Below, one piece after another: positions 31,907 to 41,092 of a DNA stretch of 63,884 nucleotides. The position numbers and the translations under genes are program-made. The notes beneath the pieces were generated by a model, which had not been told where the DNA came from, searched no databases, and saw nothing but the letters and a program-made list of their open reading frames with translations. Source of the stretch: Mycobacterium sp. (GTDB lineage: Bacteria > Actinomycetota > Actinomycetes > Mycobacteriales > Mycobacteriaceae); assembly GCF_008709575.1 (NCBI RefSeq), contig NZ_VYIK01000011.1, positions 1 through 63,884 on the forward strand, in the 5' to 3' direction. The stretch's first letter is position 1. Every line of letters begins with the position of its first letter.

Positions 31907-34246
31907 TCAGGCGAATCGGCGTAGCCGCAGCGAGTTGGTCACCACGCTGACCGAGGACAGTCCCATCGCCGCACCCGCCACGACCGGGTTCAGTAAGCCC
32001 AGCGCGGCCAACGGGATGGCAGCGGTGTTGTAGCCGAAGGCCCAGCCGAGATTCTGGTGGATCGTGCGCAGGGTTTGCCGAGAAAGCCCGATCGCGCGCA
32101 CGACGCCGTCGAGCCGATCGGACATCAAGGTGATGTCGGAGGCTTCGATGGCCACGTCGGTGCCGGTGCCGATCGCGATGCCCAAATCGGCTTGCACCAG
32201 GGCAGGGGCGTCGTTGACGCCGTCGCCGACCATCGCGACCACCCGACCCTGGTCTTGGAGCCGGCGCACTTCGGTGACTTTGTCTTGTGGCAGCACCTCG
32301 GCCAGCACCGTGTCGATGCCGACCTGCTGGGCGATCGCGGCTGCGGTGCGGCTGTTGTCGCCGGTGATCATGGCGACCTGCAGTCCCATCGCGTGCAGCT
32401 GGCGAACCACGTCGGCGGCGTCGTCTTTGACCGTGTCAGCCACCGCGAGCACCCCCGCAACGTGCCCGTCGAGGCCGACGAACACCGCCGTGCGGCCCCG
32501 CTCCTCGAGCTCGCCGGCCGCTGCGGCGAGGTCGTCGGGCAGCTGCAGGTCGTGCTCCTGGACAAGCGTGCGCCGCCCGACCAGCACGTGGCTGCCGTCG
32601 ACCTCGCCGCGCACCCCTTGCCCGGCGATATTGGCGAACCCGGTGGCGGCCGCAATCTCCAATCCCCGCTCGCGTGCACCGGCGACGATCGCCGCGCCGA
32701 TCGGGTGTTCGGAGCCCGACTCGACCGCCGCGGCGATCCGCAGCACCTGCTCGGGCTGCTCCTGCGTGCCGACCACCACGTCGGTGAGCTGCATCCGGGC
32801 ACGGGTGAGGGTGCCGGTCTTGTCGAACACCACCGTGTCGATCTTCCTGGATGCTTCGAGCACTTCACCGCCCTTGACCAGGATCCCCAGGTCCGCACCC
32901 CGGCCAGTGCCGACCATGATCGCCGTGGGGGTAGCCAGGCCCAGCGCACACGGGCACGCGGTGATCAGCGCCGCCACCGCCGCGGTCATCCCCGCGACCG
33001 GATTTGCGGCGATCAGCGTCCACCCGGCAAATGTCAGGGCGGCAACACCGATGACGGCCGGCACAAACACTGCCGAGACCCGGTCGGCCAACCGCTGCAC
33101 CGGTGCCTTGCCGCCCTGGGCCTGCTCGACCAGGCGCACGATGTGCGCCAGCGCGGTGTCGGCCCCGACGGCGGTGGCGCGCACGGTCAGCAACCCATCG
33201 GTGTTGACGGTGGCTCCGGCAACACGGTCGCCGACCGTTTTCTCCACCGGGACGGACTCGCCGGTCAGCATCGACTCGTCGACGGCAGCGCGCCCGTCGA
33301 CGACCTCCCCGTCGACCGGGATCTTCTCTCCCGGCCGTACCCGCATCAGGTCCCCGACGTGGACTTGAGCGATCGGCACGAGAAGTTCTTGACCGTCGAC
33401 GAGCAGGCAGGCTTCCTTGGCGCCCATCTCCAGCAGCTTGCCGATCGCCTCGCGGGCCTTGCCCTGGGCGCTGGCCTCCAAATAGCGGCCCAATACCACG
33501 AACGCGATGATCAGCGCCGAGGTGTCGAAGAACAGCGGCCCACCGGCGAACAATTGATAAGTCGAGTAGCTAAACGCGGTCAGCGTGCCCAGCGTGATCA
33601 GCGTGTCCATGCCAGCGGACCCCGCCCGCGCCTGCTGTACCGCCCCTTTCAGGAATGGCCAGCCGGCGACGAATTGCACCGGCGCCGTCGCGGCGAAGGC
33701 CAACCACCCGGCCCACGGGGGAGCGAGGAACATCGTCGCCATCGACACCAGTCCCAACGGAAAGGCCACCCACACCCGCCGCAACCACCTCCGACGCTCG
33801 CGCCGGCTCTGCTCGTCCGGCGACACGCCGTTGGCGCTGACCGGCGCGGAGCCGCAGCTGCCGCAACTCTCGGCATCCGGCGTCCGGTCTTGTGCGCGCC
33901 CGCGTAGGCCGGCAATCCTGCGCACCATGCCGACCCGGGGAACAGTGGCCGAGTGCGGGGCACGCTCAGGCACCAATTCGGCCGGGATGTGCTCGGCGTC
34001 GGCGATCGCCGACAGCACGGCAGCGGTGTCGCAGCGCTCGGGCGAATACCAGACAACCACCGATCCGGTCCGCGGATAGGCTTGCACGGACTGTACGCCG
34101 GTCACTCGGAAAACCGTTTCCTCGATCGCCACAGCCCGGACGGTGTCGACATGAAACCCGTTGACCGCTACTCTCATCCGCCCCGCCGCGTCGGAGAGCA
34201 CTTTCAGCGCCAGGCCGGTGTCGGGGCGAGTTTTAGTGGCAAGCAT
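31907..34246 (-). CDS. ctpV: Copper-exporting P1B ATPase CtpV
   Basis: A 779-residue Cu(I) efflux ATPase. The N-terminal HMA-like domain (about 20-90) lacks CxxC: it reads [15 protein letters not shown], as in CtpV. Eight helices carry the Cu motif [13 protein letters not shown]. Also visible are TGES, DKTGTLT, SEHPIG and [10 protein letters not shown], and the C-terminal [16 protein letters not shown] with the M-SS motif of P1B-1 pumps. It is the main effector of the CsoR-controlled operon, lying 8 bp after the DUF1490 gene. In M. tuberculosis CtpV contributes to copper resistance. Confidence 0.95.
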   Translation of the reverse strand: MLATKTRPDTGLALKVLSDAAGRMRVAVNGFHVDTVRAVAIEETVFRVTGVQSVQAYPRTGSVVVWYSPERCDTAAVLSAIADAEHIPAELVPERAPHSATVPRVGMVRRIAGLRGRAQDRTPDAESCGSCGSAPVSANGVSPDEQSRRERRRWLRRVWVAFPLGLVSMATMFLAPPWAGWLAFAATAPVQFVAGWPFLKGAVQQARAGSAGMDTLITLGTLTAFSYSTYQLFAGGPLFFDTSALIIAFVVLGRYLEASAQGKAREAIGKLLEMGAKEACLLVDGQELLVPIAQVHVGDLMRVRPGEKIPVDGEVVDGRAAVDESMLTGESVPVEKTVGDRVAGATVNTDGLLTVRATAVGADTALAHIVRLVEQAQGGKAPVQRLADRVSAVFVPAVIGVAALTFAGWTLIAANPVAGMTAAVAALITACPCALGLATPTAIMVGTGRGADLGILVKGGEVLEASRKIDTVVFDKTGTLTRARMQLTDVVVGTQEQPEQVLRIAAAVESGSEHPIGAAIVAGARERGLEIAAATGFANIAGQGVRGEVDGSHVLVGRRTLVQEHDLQLPDDLAAAAGELEERGRTAVFVGLDGHVAGVLAVADTVKDDAADVVRQLHAMGLQVAMITGDNSRTAAAIAQQVGIDTVLAEVLPQDKVTEVRRLQDQGRVVAMVGDGVNDAPALVQADLGIAIGTGTDVAIEASDITLMSDRLDGVVRAIGLSRQTLRTIHQNLGWAFGYNTAAIPLAALGLLNPVVAGAAMGLSSVSVVTNSLRLRRFA

Positions 34247-34254
34247 CAGCGGCC

Positions 34255-34611
34255 TCAGTGACTTTCGTCCGGGGCCACATCCGCCGCCGGCGGCGGTGGA
34301 ACTTGTTCACCCATACTGGCTGCCGCCTCGGCCAGCACGTCGGCCGTCGCCAATCGGACTTTCTCGGCGGTTTCTTTGGACATGCTCTCCATTGCGCGCA
34401 CAGCCCGCAGGCCCAAAGCAGTAGCGCTCACCGCAATCTTCCGCCACGGAGCCTTCGCCAAAACCTCAAAGGCCGCAACACCCACCACCCCGTTGACCAC
34501 CGAGGACACCGCCGTGCCCCACAGTCCGGTCCCCGACGATAGCGCTTGTCGCGGTAGCTGCCCGTGACGCGGGCCTAGCGCAGCGGGCCTGGGGCTACCA
34601 CACCGTGTCAT
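34255..34611 (-). CDS. DUF1490 protein (Rv0968-like), copper operon
   Basis: A 118-residue protein with a central hydrophobic segment ([20 protein letters not shown]) followed by [20 protein letters not shown] and an acidic/proline tail ending PDESH. It matches the DUF1490 pattern found with mycobacterial metal ATPases. It sits between csoR and ctpV and probably assists metal export at the membrane; the mechanism is unknown. ATG at 34611 has AGGGAG about 9 bases upstream; GTG at 34614 is an alternative. The N-terminal 30 residues are longer than usual. Confidence 0.85.
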   Translation of the reverse strand: MTRCGSPRPAALGPRHGQLPRQALSSGTGLWGTAVSSVVNGVVGVAAFEVLAKAPWRKIAVSATALGLRAVRAMESMSKETAEKVRLATADVLAEAAASMGEQVPPPPAADVAPDESH

Positions 34612-34631
34612 CACGAATTCTCCCTTCCATA

Positions 34632-34679
34632 GTCGTTGGCTTTCTATAGTCGTTGGCTCGTTGTTGGCTCGTCGTTGGC
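34632..34679. repeat. Short repeats between csoR and the DUF1490 gene
   Basis: Four copies of GT(C/T)GTTGGC begin at 34632, 34649, 34660 and 34671. The last three are spaced exactly 11 bp apart. This is a small imperfect minisatellite in the 71-bp gap inside the copper operon. Confidence 0.85.
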
Positions 34680-34682
34680 GCA

Positions 34683-35039
34683 TCACGCGCGGTCCTCCGC
34701 CGGCATCTCGTCAGCGGTCGGTTCCCCCACTGCGGCCCCGTTGAGGTGCAAATCCGGTCCGGTCAACGCGGGCGTGAACTTGACCGCATCAATCAGCTCG
34801 GCTATTGCCGCCGGTCCACGGCCGTCCAGCACCGCCGCCGAAAAGCACGTCTCCAGATGGTTGTGCAACATCACCCGGTTCGCTCGCTCCAGCGAAGACT
34901 GCACTGCGGAGATCTGCTTCATCACCTCCACGCAGTAGGCGTCGGACTCCACCATTCGGATGATCCCGTCGAGATGACCCCGAACCGTCTTGAGCCGATT
35001 CAGCGCCGCCCGCTTCTTGGCCGTCAATTCGTTGCTCAT
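34683..35039 (-). CDS. csoR: Copper-sensing repressor CsoR
   Basis: A 118-residue all-helical repressor of the CsoR/RcnR family. The Cu(I) ligands are in exact register with M. tuberculosis CsoR: C36 (DAYCVEVM), H61 and C65 (HNHLETCF), with Y35 and E81 also kept. Apo-CsoR binds its operator, and Cu(I) binding releases it. A perfect palindromic operator stands 30 bp upstream. It is the first gene of the operon csoR-DUF1490-ctpV-DUF5134. Confidence 0.96.
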   Translation of the reverse strand: MSNELTAKKRAALNRLKTVRGHLDGIIRMVESDAYCVEVMKQISAVQSSLERANRVMLHNHLETCFSAAVLDGRGPAAIAELIDAVKFTPALTGPDLHLNGAAVGEPTADEMPAEDRA

Positions 35040-35068
35040 CGCTACCTCCCAACGGACACCACGGTAGT

Positions 35069-35096
35069 ATAGCCCACCCCACCCGGGGTGGGCTAT
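35069..35096 (-). promoter_or_regulatory. CsoR operator of the copper operon
   Basis: ATAGCCCACCCC and GGGGTGGGCTAT form a perfect 12-bp inverted repeat around ACCC. The G/C tract organisation closely resembles the cso operator of M. tuberculosis. The region 35101-35309 has no gene; a 13-bp unit, GACGACATCGCAC, is repeated twice at 35148-35173. Confidence 0.92.
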
Positions 35097-35309
35097 CGAA
35101 GACGGGCTGCTGCCTGAACCGGTCGGTCTTCATCGTGTGGTGAGGGCGACGACATCGCACGACGACATCGCACTCCGCAGCGCGGTGAGTGCAGCCTGGA
35201 TGCCCTGGACGCAGACCCGGGTGTTCGGCGCCTGTCAATGGCGGTCGAGCGACCAGGGTATTAGCGACTCGTGCCCGAGGTCGGACACCTTTGGGTGCAG
35301 ACGAGGCGC

Positions 35310-36782
35310 TCAGATGCCATGCAGTTCCGACAGCATCAAGCGAGCGATCATGAAATAGATGATCAGCCCGGTGCCGTCGACGATCGTGGCGATCATCGGG
35401 CCTGAAACGACGGCCGGGTCGACCCGCAACATTTTCAGCAGGGGCGGAAGCAGCGCCGCGATCAGCGACGACCACAGCACTATTGCCGCCACCGTCACCG
35501 CAACGGTCGCAGTCACTTCAGGACCCACGCTCAACGTCCAGGCGCGGATTATCGCTGCCCCCGCCATGGTCAGGGCCAGGAGCGAACCGGTCGACATCTC
35601 CTTGGCCAACACGAGGGGGACGTCGCGAAACCGGATCTGGCCGGTGGCCATGGCGCGGATGAGGGTGGTGGTGATCTGGGTGCCGGTATTGCCGCCGGTG
35701 CCGATCAGCAGCGGAATGAAGAACGCCAAGGCGACCACCGCCTCGAGCTCGGTCTCGAACGCCCGCAGCACGGTTCCGGTGTAGGCTTCGGCGGCGAACA
35801 GGACGAGAAGCCAGACGACGCGCTTGCGCCACAGCAGCCACGGGGATGCTCTCAGGTAGGGCACTTCCAGCGGAGCGGAGCCGCCCTGCCGTTCGGCGTC
35901 TTCGGTCGCCTCGTCCTGGGCAATATCGTGGGCCTCGTCCTCGGCGATGATGCCGAGGAGCTTTTTGTCGTGATCGACGACGGGAACCGCCAGTAAATTA
36001 TGGTCGAGGAGTATCTGGGCGGCCAGCTCGGCATCGGTCAGCGCTGAGACCACGATCAGGTTCTCGTCCATCAACTCCGCAACCTGCTGTTGTGGATCGG
36101 CCAGCACGAGACGACGGAACGGGACCAAACCGAGCAGATGAGAGTCCGCGTCGGTAACAAAGATGTATGCGGTGGTTCGTGAATCGCTCAGCGACGCCGC
36201 AGCGTTCGCGCGGGCTGCGGCGATCACCTCCGACACCGTCATGTCCGGGCGCACGGTCAACATCTCGGGCACCATGTGTGCCGCGGCCGAGTCCTCGGGC
36301 CAGCTCAGCAACCCGCGAAGAACCGTCGCTCGGTCCGGCGGCAGCAACGTCAGCAACGCCTCGCGTTTCGGTCCGTCCATTTCGCGCAGAATGCTGGTGG
36401 CTTGATCGGAGTCGAGCGCGTCGAGCATGAGAGCCGCCCGCGATGGGTCCATCGCCTCAAGTACCTGCGCTGCCAGATTGTCGTCAACCGACTCGATCAG
36501 CTCGGCGCCGTTATCAGGGTCGAGCAATTCACCGAGTTTGCCGAATTCGGTTGTGGACAACGCGGCGAGTTCACGGGCCCGATCCCACACATCGGTGACG
36601 GCATCGATCCACCGCTCGACGGCTTTCGGATCCCCGCTCGCGACGACTTCCCGCAGCGGCAAGCGTCGAGGCAACACCGCCAGGAGCGGAAAATAGTCAG
36701 TACTGGGCACGTCCTCGGGGTATCCGCCACGCACAAACGACACGACTTTGGCGAGAACGGGCGGAAGATCGCTGCGGACCAT
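35310..36782 (-). CDS. mgtE: MgtE Mg2+ channel/transporter with DUF3349-like N-terminus
   Basis: A 490-residue MgtE. Residues 8-47 (LAKVVSFVRGGYPEDVPS, then DYFPLLAVLPRRLPL) resemble the first half of DUF3349 and the neighbouring protein at 37139. Then come the helical N domain (65-150), two CBS repeats (160-290; TTAYIFVTDADSHLLGL, VPVVDHDKKLLGI) and five membrane helices with the pore motifs GTGGNTGTQ and DPAVVSGPMIATIVD. Cytosolic Mg2+ bound by N and CBS domains closes such channels. ATG at 36782 has GGAAGG 7 bases upstream; ATGs at 36788 and 36797 are alternatives. The DUF3349-like extension is unusual. Confidence 0.9.
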   Translation of the reverse strand: MVRSDLPPVLAKVVSFVRGGYPEDVPSTDYFPLLAVLPRRLPLREVVASGDPKAVERWIDAVTDVWDRARELAALSTTEFGKLGELLDPDNGAELIESVDDNLAAQVLEAMDPSRAALMLDALDSDQATSILREMDGPKREALLTLLPPDRATVLRGLLSWPEDSAAAHMVPEMLTVRPDMTVSEVIAAARANAAASLSDSRTTAYIFVTDADSHLLGLVPFRRLVLADPQQQVAELMDENLIVVSALTDAELAAQILLDHNLLAVPVVDHDKKLLGIIAEDEAHDIAQDEATEDAERQGGSAPLEVPYLRASPWLLWRKRVVWLLVLFAAEAYTGTVLRAFETELEAVVALAFFIPLLIGTGGNTGTQITTTLIRAMATGQIRFRDVPLVLAKEMSTGSLLALTMAGAAIIRAWTLSVGPEVTATVAVTVAAIVLWSSLIAALLPPLLKMLRVDPAVVSGPMIATIVDGTGLIIYFMIARLMLSELHGI

Positions 36783-37138
36783 GGTCATACCTTCCAATCA
36801 GCTAGCCGTGCCGGTAAATGACCGGTCGCTGCCCACGGCGCTGTCTCGATGTGCATAGGCACGACTGAGTTTGGCGCCGAGAGCATGTGCGCAGCGTTGC
36901 CTCGAGTGGCCAAAGGTATCGGTGGTGAAATCCAACGTGCGGAGCGACCGATCTGTATCGCACAGTAAAAGGGGAGCACACCGCGAAGTTATACGCAACT
37001 GTCGCGCTCACCCGATCGCCAAGGATGTCGCCCTAATGGCGTAACGTCACGAATTCGCTTAATGAACGGCGGATGAATTATTCGACATGCTGCGATAGCA
37101 CACTGGCGCGAATTATGCCACCGGCTGACACTGTTGGT
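36783..37138. other. Divergent intergenic region between mgtE and the DUF3349 gene
   Basis: 356 bp without a credible gene; short open frames here lack coding character. It must hold both divergent promoters. I compared it by eye with the Mg2+-sensing M-box consensus and saw no convincing match, and no strong palindrome. Confidence 0.7.
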
Positions 37139-37561
37139 ATGACGAACTCTTCTCCTGCCCAACCCGATCATCGTCATTTTCTCCGATCAGTGGTGCGCTG
37201 GTTGCAGGTTGGCTATCCGAACGGTGTCCCCGGACCCGACCGGGTTCCGTTGCTGGCTCTGCTGCGCAGCACACCGCTGAGCGAAGAGCAGATCCGGGAG
37301 GTGGTGCGCCGCATCAGCGCAGCGGCAGGATCCCCGGCAACAGTTGACCATTCGATCGACCGTGACGAGATCGCCGAGTTCATTGCCGGCGTGACCCATC
37401 ACGATGCCGGGCCGGAGAACATCCGTCGGGTGGCCGGCGCGCTGGCCGCAGCCGGCTGGCCACTGGCCGGCATCGACGTCAGCGAGGTAGTGCCCGGTGA
37501 TCAACTGGCCGAGGCAGCCGAAGACATCGCGTCCCAAGCTCCGGGTGCCTCGGGAGCTTGA
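37139..37561 (+). CDS. DUF3349 protein
   Basis: A 140-residue small helical protein of DUF3349 (Rv0543c-like). The first half reads RSVVRWLQVGYPNGVPGPDR, then VPLLALLRSTPLSEEQI. The second half holds RDEIAEFIAGVTH and ENIRRVAGALAAAGWPLAG, the family's C-terminal helices. No catalytic residues are recognised. In M. tuberculosis Rv0543c stands next to Rv0544c and pitA; here the same neighbours follow on the opposite strand, and a related segment is fused to the divergent MgtE. A role in ion or phosphate transport control is inference. Confidence 0.87.
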   Translation: MTNSSPAQPDHRHFLRSVVRWLQVGYPNGVPGPDRVPLLALLRSTPLSEEQIREVVRRISAAAGSPATVDHSIDRDEIAEFIAGVTHHDAGPENIRRVAGALAAAGWPLAGIDVSEVVPGDQLAEAAEDIASQAPGASGA

Positions 37562-37630
37562 CGGGCCGACGAGGCGGCGATGCACGGCGCGCGCCGCCCT
37601 GACGACCGCCACGGTGTTCGCTGGTGTCGC

Positions 37631-37945
37631 CTACTCGGTCATCTCGGGCACGGCATGGACCTGCGTAGCCCCGAGCAGATACCAGCCCGTTTTCGCCGCG
37701 ATGAAGTCGCGTGCGATGAACAGCACCCCGAGCAGGACTGCCGTCAGCACCAGGCCGTAGATGATCCAACTGAGCGCGACTAACGCCGGGCGCTTCGTCG
37801 CCGCGGCGACATGACCGTCGGCGACACCGGCGCCGGTAGCCTGCAAGCGCACTCCCGCCGCGAACAACGCCGGCAAACCAGCACCTACCAGCAGACTGAA
37901 GAGCAGGATCTTCACAATGGCGGAGTAGTTGAACCAGGCGCTCAC
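37631..37945 (-). CDS. Small membrane protein (Rv0544c-like)
   Basis: A 104-residue protein with two or three transmembrane helices (IVKILLFSLLVGAGLPALFA; ALVALSWIIYGLVLTAVLLG). It starts with GTG at 37945, overlapping the pitA stop by 4 bp (GTGA), so it is translationally coupled to pitA. It corresponds to Rv0544c and may be an accessory subunit of PitA. No motif gives a function. Confidence 0.87.
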   Translation of the reverse strand: MSAWFNYSAIVKILLFSLLVGAGLPALFAAGVRLQATGAGVADGHVAAATKRPALVALSWIIYGLVLTAVLLGVLFIARDFIAAKTGWYLLGATQVHAVPEMTE

Positions 37946-39192
37946 GATGTCTTCTCCGCGGTCGTCTCGACGGTCGTCTCGACGGTCTTCTCCGCGGTCG
38001 TCTCTGAGCCGACCGCAGCCGGCTTCGGTGCCCCGTTTCCAGCGCCGGGTGAGGATTCGAGCCCGGCAGTCAGGCTCCCTTCCCAATCGGCGTTGACGTT
38101 CGTGTGATCGATGCGCACCTTACGCGACTGCAAGTAGATGGCCAGCGCCACAGCCGACAGCACGGCGAATCCGATGATCGCACCGGGGTATCCGCCGATG
38201 CCGTGGACCAGCCAATACGTGAACGCCCCGACGACGCCGGCAGAGGGAAGTGTGACCAACCAGGCGACCACCATCCGTCCGGCGACGCCCCAACGCACCT
38301 CGGCGCCGGGTTTTCCCACGCCGCTGCCGAGCACCGATCCCGTCGCAACCTGTGTGGTGGACAACGCATACCCGAAATGGGCGGACAGCAAAATGACCGC
38401 GGCCGACGACGTCTCGGCGGCCATCCCCTGCGGGGCCTTGATCTCCACCAAGCCCTTGCCCATGGTGCGGATGATCCGCCAGCCGCCCAGATATGTGCCC
38501 AGCGCTATGGCCATCGCGCAGCTCACGATGACCCACATCGGTGGCATATGCGCTTTGCTGCTGACGGAGCCGTAGGACATCAGTGCCAGGAAGATCACGC
38601 CCATTGTCTTCTGGGCGTCGTTGGTGCCGTGTGCCAGCGACACCAACGCCGCGGACCCGATCTGGCCGCGGCGGAAGCCTTTTTCCGTGCGCTTCTCCGG
38701 GATGCCCCGGGTGACGCGATAGATCAGCCAGGTGCCGGTTGCCGCGACCACGATCGCTACCACAGCCGCCGCGAAGGCGGGCGTGATCACCTTGGACACC
38801 ACGCCCTGCCAGATCACCCCGTGGCCGCCGACCGCGGCGATCGTCGCGCCGATGATGCCGCCGATCAGCGCGTGCGAGGAACTCGAAGGAATGCCGAGCA
38901 GCCAGGTCAGCAGGTTCCAGACGATACTGCCGACCAAGCCGGCAAAAACGAGCTCCAGTGTCACCAGATGCGCGTCGACGAGGCCTTTGGCGATCGTCGC
39001 CGCGACCGCTGTGGACAAGAAAGCGCCCACCAGGTTCAGCACCGCCGACAGCGTCACCGCGACCTTCGGCGCGAGCGCACCGCTGGCGATCGAGGTGGCC
39101 ATGGCATTGCCGGTGTCGTGGAACCCGTTGGTGAAGTCAAACGCCAACGCTGTAATTACGACGATGATCAGCAGAAAAAGCTGAAAGTTCAC
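37942..39192 (-). CDS. pitA: Low-affinity phosphate transporter PitA
   Basis: A 416-residue PiT-family symporter taking up metal-phosphate with H+. The two family signatures are GFHDTGNAMATSIASGAL (N-terminal) and SLAHGTNDAQKTMGVIFLAL (second repeat). About ten membrane helices are present. The tail ends in an acidic, threonine-rich repeat (TTAEKTVETTVETTAEKTS) caused by short tandem DNA repeats at 37950-38005. GTG at 39192 matches the Rv0545c start; upstream in-frame codons lack similarity. The next gene overlaps its stop. Confidence 0.93.
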   Translation of the reverse strand: MNFQLFLLIIVVITALAFDFTNGFHDTGNAMATSIASGALAPKVAVTLSAVLNLVGAFLSTAVAATIAKGLVDAHLVTLELVFAGLVGSIVWNLLTWLLGIPSSSSHALIGGIIGATIAAVGGHGVIWQGVVSKVITPAFAAAVVAIVVAATGTWLIYRVTRGIPEKRTEKGFRRGQIGSAALVSLAHGTNDAQKTMGVIFLALMSYGSVSSKAHMPPMWVIVSCAMAIALGTYLGGWRIIRTMGKGLVEIKAPQGMAAETSSAAVILLSAHFGYALSTTQVATGSVLGSGVGKPGAEVRWGVAGRMVVAWLVTLPSAGVVGAFTYWLVHGIGGYPGAIIGFAVLSAVALAIYLQSRKVRIDHTNVNADWEGSLTAGLESSPGAGNGAPKPAAVGSETTAEKTVETTVETTAEKTS

Positions 39193-39704
39193 AAACGGGA
39201 GTGTAGCGCGTCGACATCCGTAATACACCGGAAAGTGCCGGGGAAAGCTCCGGTCGAAATATGACCCCTCGGTTAATCAAATTTTCACCTGCCCTTAAAA
39301 ATGTCATCAAATTGCGTTCATAATAATGAGATGCTCGCCAGTACATTTTTGCGACGGCAAAGTGGTGTGCTGCGGCGTTGTGCAGGGTGATCTGCTGGGT
39401 AGCCGACGCAGCGACATCCGCGCCGTCGTTAGTGAGCGCCGCGTGGTTGAGGAAACGTCCCGTCGAGAGCTGCCTCGTCGCGGGCGGCCGTCCGGAGTCT
39501 TTGTCCACGCCGGTGATCCGATACGGTGCGATACATTACGGCGAAACGCCGGTGTTCGTTGGCGGCGGTCCGGCCCGGCAACGAAACTTCTTGTCCGTCG
39601 GCAGTCGCGGGGCGTTGGTGGATCTGTGGAGGGGAAAAATCCTCAGCCGTGTGACGGTGACTGTGCGATCCTGAACCCGGTGGCAACGGAAGGGCGGGCG
39701 GGCA
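39193..39704. other. Intergenic region between pitA and a secreted-protein gene
   Basis: 512 bp without a gene I can support. The first 150 bp (39210-39340) are clearly AT-richer than the genome and probably hold the pitA promoter. Several open frames on both strands lack starts with ribosome sites or recognisable sequence. Confidence 0.65.
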
Positions 39705-40040
39705 GTGTGGGCATTCACGAGACGAACGGCGGTGCTGCTGCTGGCAGGTGCCGGAATCATCCCAGTTACGTTGGGGTTACCGCCGGCCGCCGCCGACCCC
39801 TCCGAACAAGAGCTTGATCGACTTGCGAACCGGTACGCCTCGACGACATGCGCGCAGCTGGCCCAGATTCCCGGCCAACAGGGCGTCTACGCGGCAATTG
39901 CGGACGTTATGGACCGGAGTGCGATTGCGCGGTCGGCGGCCGAACGGGTGGTCTTGCTCGCGTCACAAGCCTCTTGCCCTCAGTACCAATCCACCGTCAA
40001 AGAATTTGTCTCGCCCGCCGCGCTGGAGCCGGCAGATTAA
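39705..40040 (+). CDS. Small secreted protein of unknown function
   Basis: A 111-residue protein with a clear signal peptide (TRRTAVLLLAGAGIIPVTLG, then PPAAADP) and a mature domain of about 80 residues with two cysteines (STTCAQLAQIPG, ASQASCPQYQ) that could form a disulfide. It resembles in style the small secreted helical proteins common in mycobacteria. The start is GTG at 39705. It is not recognised as any named family, and it marks the right end of the island. Confidence 0.7.
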   Translation: MWAFTRRTAVLLLAGAGIIPVTLGLPPAAADPSEQELDRLANRYASTTCAQLAQIPGQQGVYAAIADVMDRSAIARSAAERVVLLASQASCPQYQSTVKEFVSPAALEPAD

Positions 40041-40109
40041 TCGAGGCCACTCTCGAGCCACCCTCAAGCCGTCGAGTCGACGGCGACCTGCCTGGTTGTC
40101 CGCGTGTGC

Positions 40110-40868
40110 TCAGCGGAGAAGCACCGGCTCGGCATCCTCGCGCCGCACGACCGGTGCGTGGCGATGCCGCCGATGGTGACGGATCTCGGCGGAGAGCAGC
40201 CCCAGTCCGGCGAGGCTCGTGCACAGCGACACCAAAAAAAGCACCGGGCTGACGCGACCGGTGAGCGCGTCGCCGAAGATCACGACCGCCGCCGTGCCGG
40301 GAACCAAACCAACCAGGGTGGCCAGCGTGTAGGGCAGCACCGGCACCGCCGACGCGCCGGCGGCGTAGTTGAGTATCGAAAACGGCACGGCGGGGATCAA
40401 CCGTAATGACATGATCGCCGGCCAACCCCGGGTGCGCAGCCGGGCGTCGAGCCTTTCGACTGCCCGGTGACGAACCAGATGGCCGAGTCGCCAGCCGGTC
40501 AAGCGCACCGCAACCAACGCGATCACCGCGCTGGCCGTACTGGCAAGCACCGCCAGCACCACCCCCTGGGCTACCCCGAACAGCAGTCCGGCGGCCAGCG
40601 TGAACGCCGTGCGAGGAAACGGCAGCACGGTCACGACCATGTGTGCTCCCAGAAACGCCAGCGGCAGCCACGGTCCCGCCGAGGTCGCCCAGTCCCGCAG
40701 CTGGACCGCCGTGGGCAGTTCGACCATCAGCACCAGCGCGACCAGCCCGAAGAGCGCGACGATGGTCGCCACGATGCGCCGTCGAGATACCTGACCGGCC
40801 GTCGTGACGGCAGCGACGATCAGGCTGCGCAGCGTGTCAGCGACTAAGCTGGGGGTGGGAACCGGCAC
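40110..40868 (-). CDS. TVP38/TMEM64 (DedA-superfamily) membrane protein (Rv1491c-like)
   Basis: A 252-residue membrane protein with about six helices and the VTT/SNARE-associated core: FPRTAFTLAAGLLFG, RLIPAVPFSILNYAAGAS, LVPGTAAVVIFGDAL. DedA relatives move undecaprenyl phosphate or other lipids across the membrane; this subfamily's substrate is unknown. GTG at 40868 gives the same length as Rv1491c. It is divergent from mutA, as in M. tuberculosis. Confidence 0.92.
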   Translation of the reverse strand: MPVPTPSLVADTLRSLIVAAVTTAGQVSRRRIVATIVALFGLVALVLMVELPTAVQLRDWATSAGPWLPLAFLGAHMVVTVLPFPRTAFTLAAGLLFGVAQGVVLAVLASTASAVIALVAVRLTGWRLGHLVRHRAVERLDARLRTRGWPAIMSLRLIPAVPFSILNYAAGASAVPVLPYTLATLVGLVPGTAAVVIFGDALTGRVSPVLFLVSLCTSLAGLGLLSAEIRHHRRHRHAPVVRREDAEPVLLR

Positions 40869-41092
40869 GGAGATCAAGCCTACGGGTCGTCGATGAACAC
40901 AGCGTTTCACGCGCCGGGCGTTTCCCGAACAGTGATCCAGTGCCGGGGCGCGGGTCGTCGTCAAGCCGCGATCAATTAGCCTGGTCATCGCTAGGCATGC
41001 CCGGCTGGGAAGGCGGGCCGGGACGCCCGAGGGCGAGCCGGGGCAATCAGATCCAGCCGCCGTAGACAACGCCATGACAACAGGAGCCGCCG

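Noticed and set aside
36783..37138. M-box Mg2+ riboswitch upstream of mgtE
   Set aside because: No match to the conserved M-box start or core on the minus strand.
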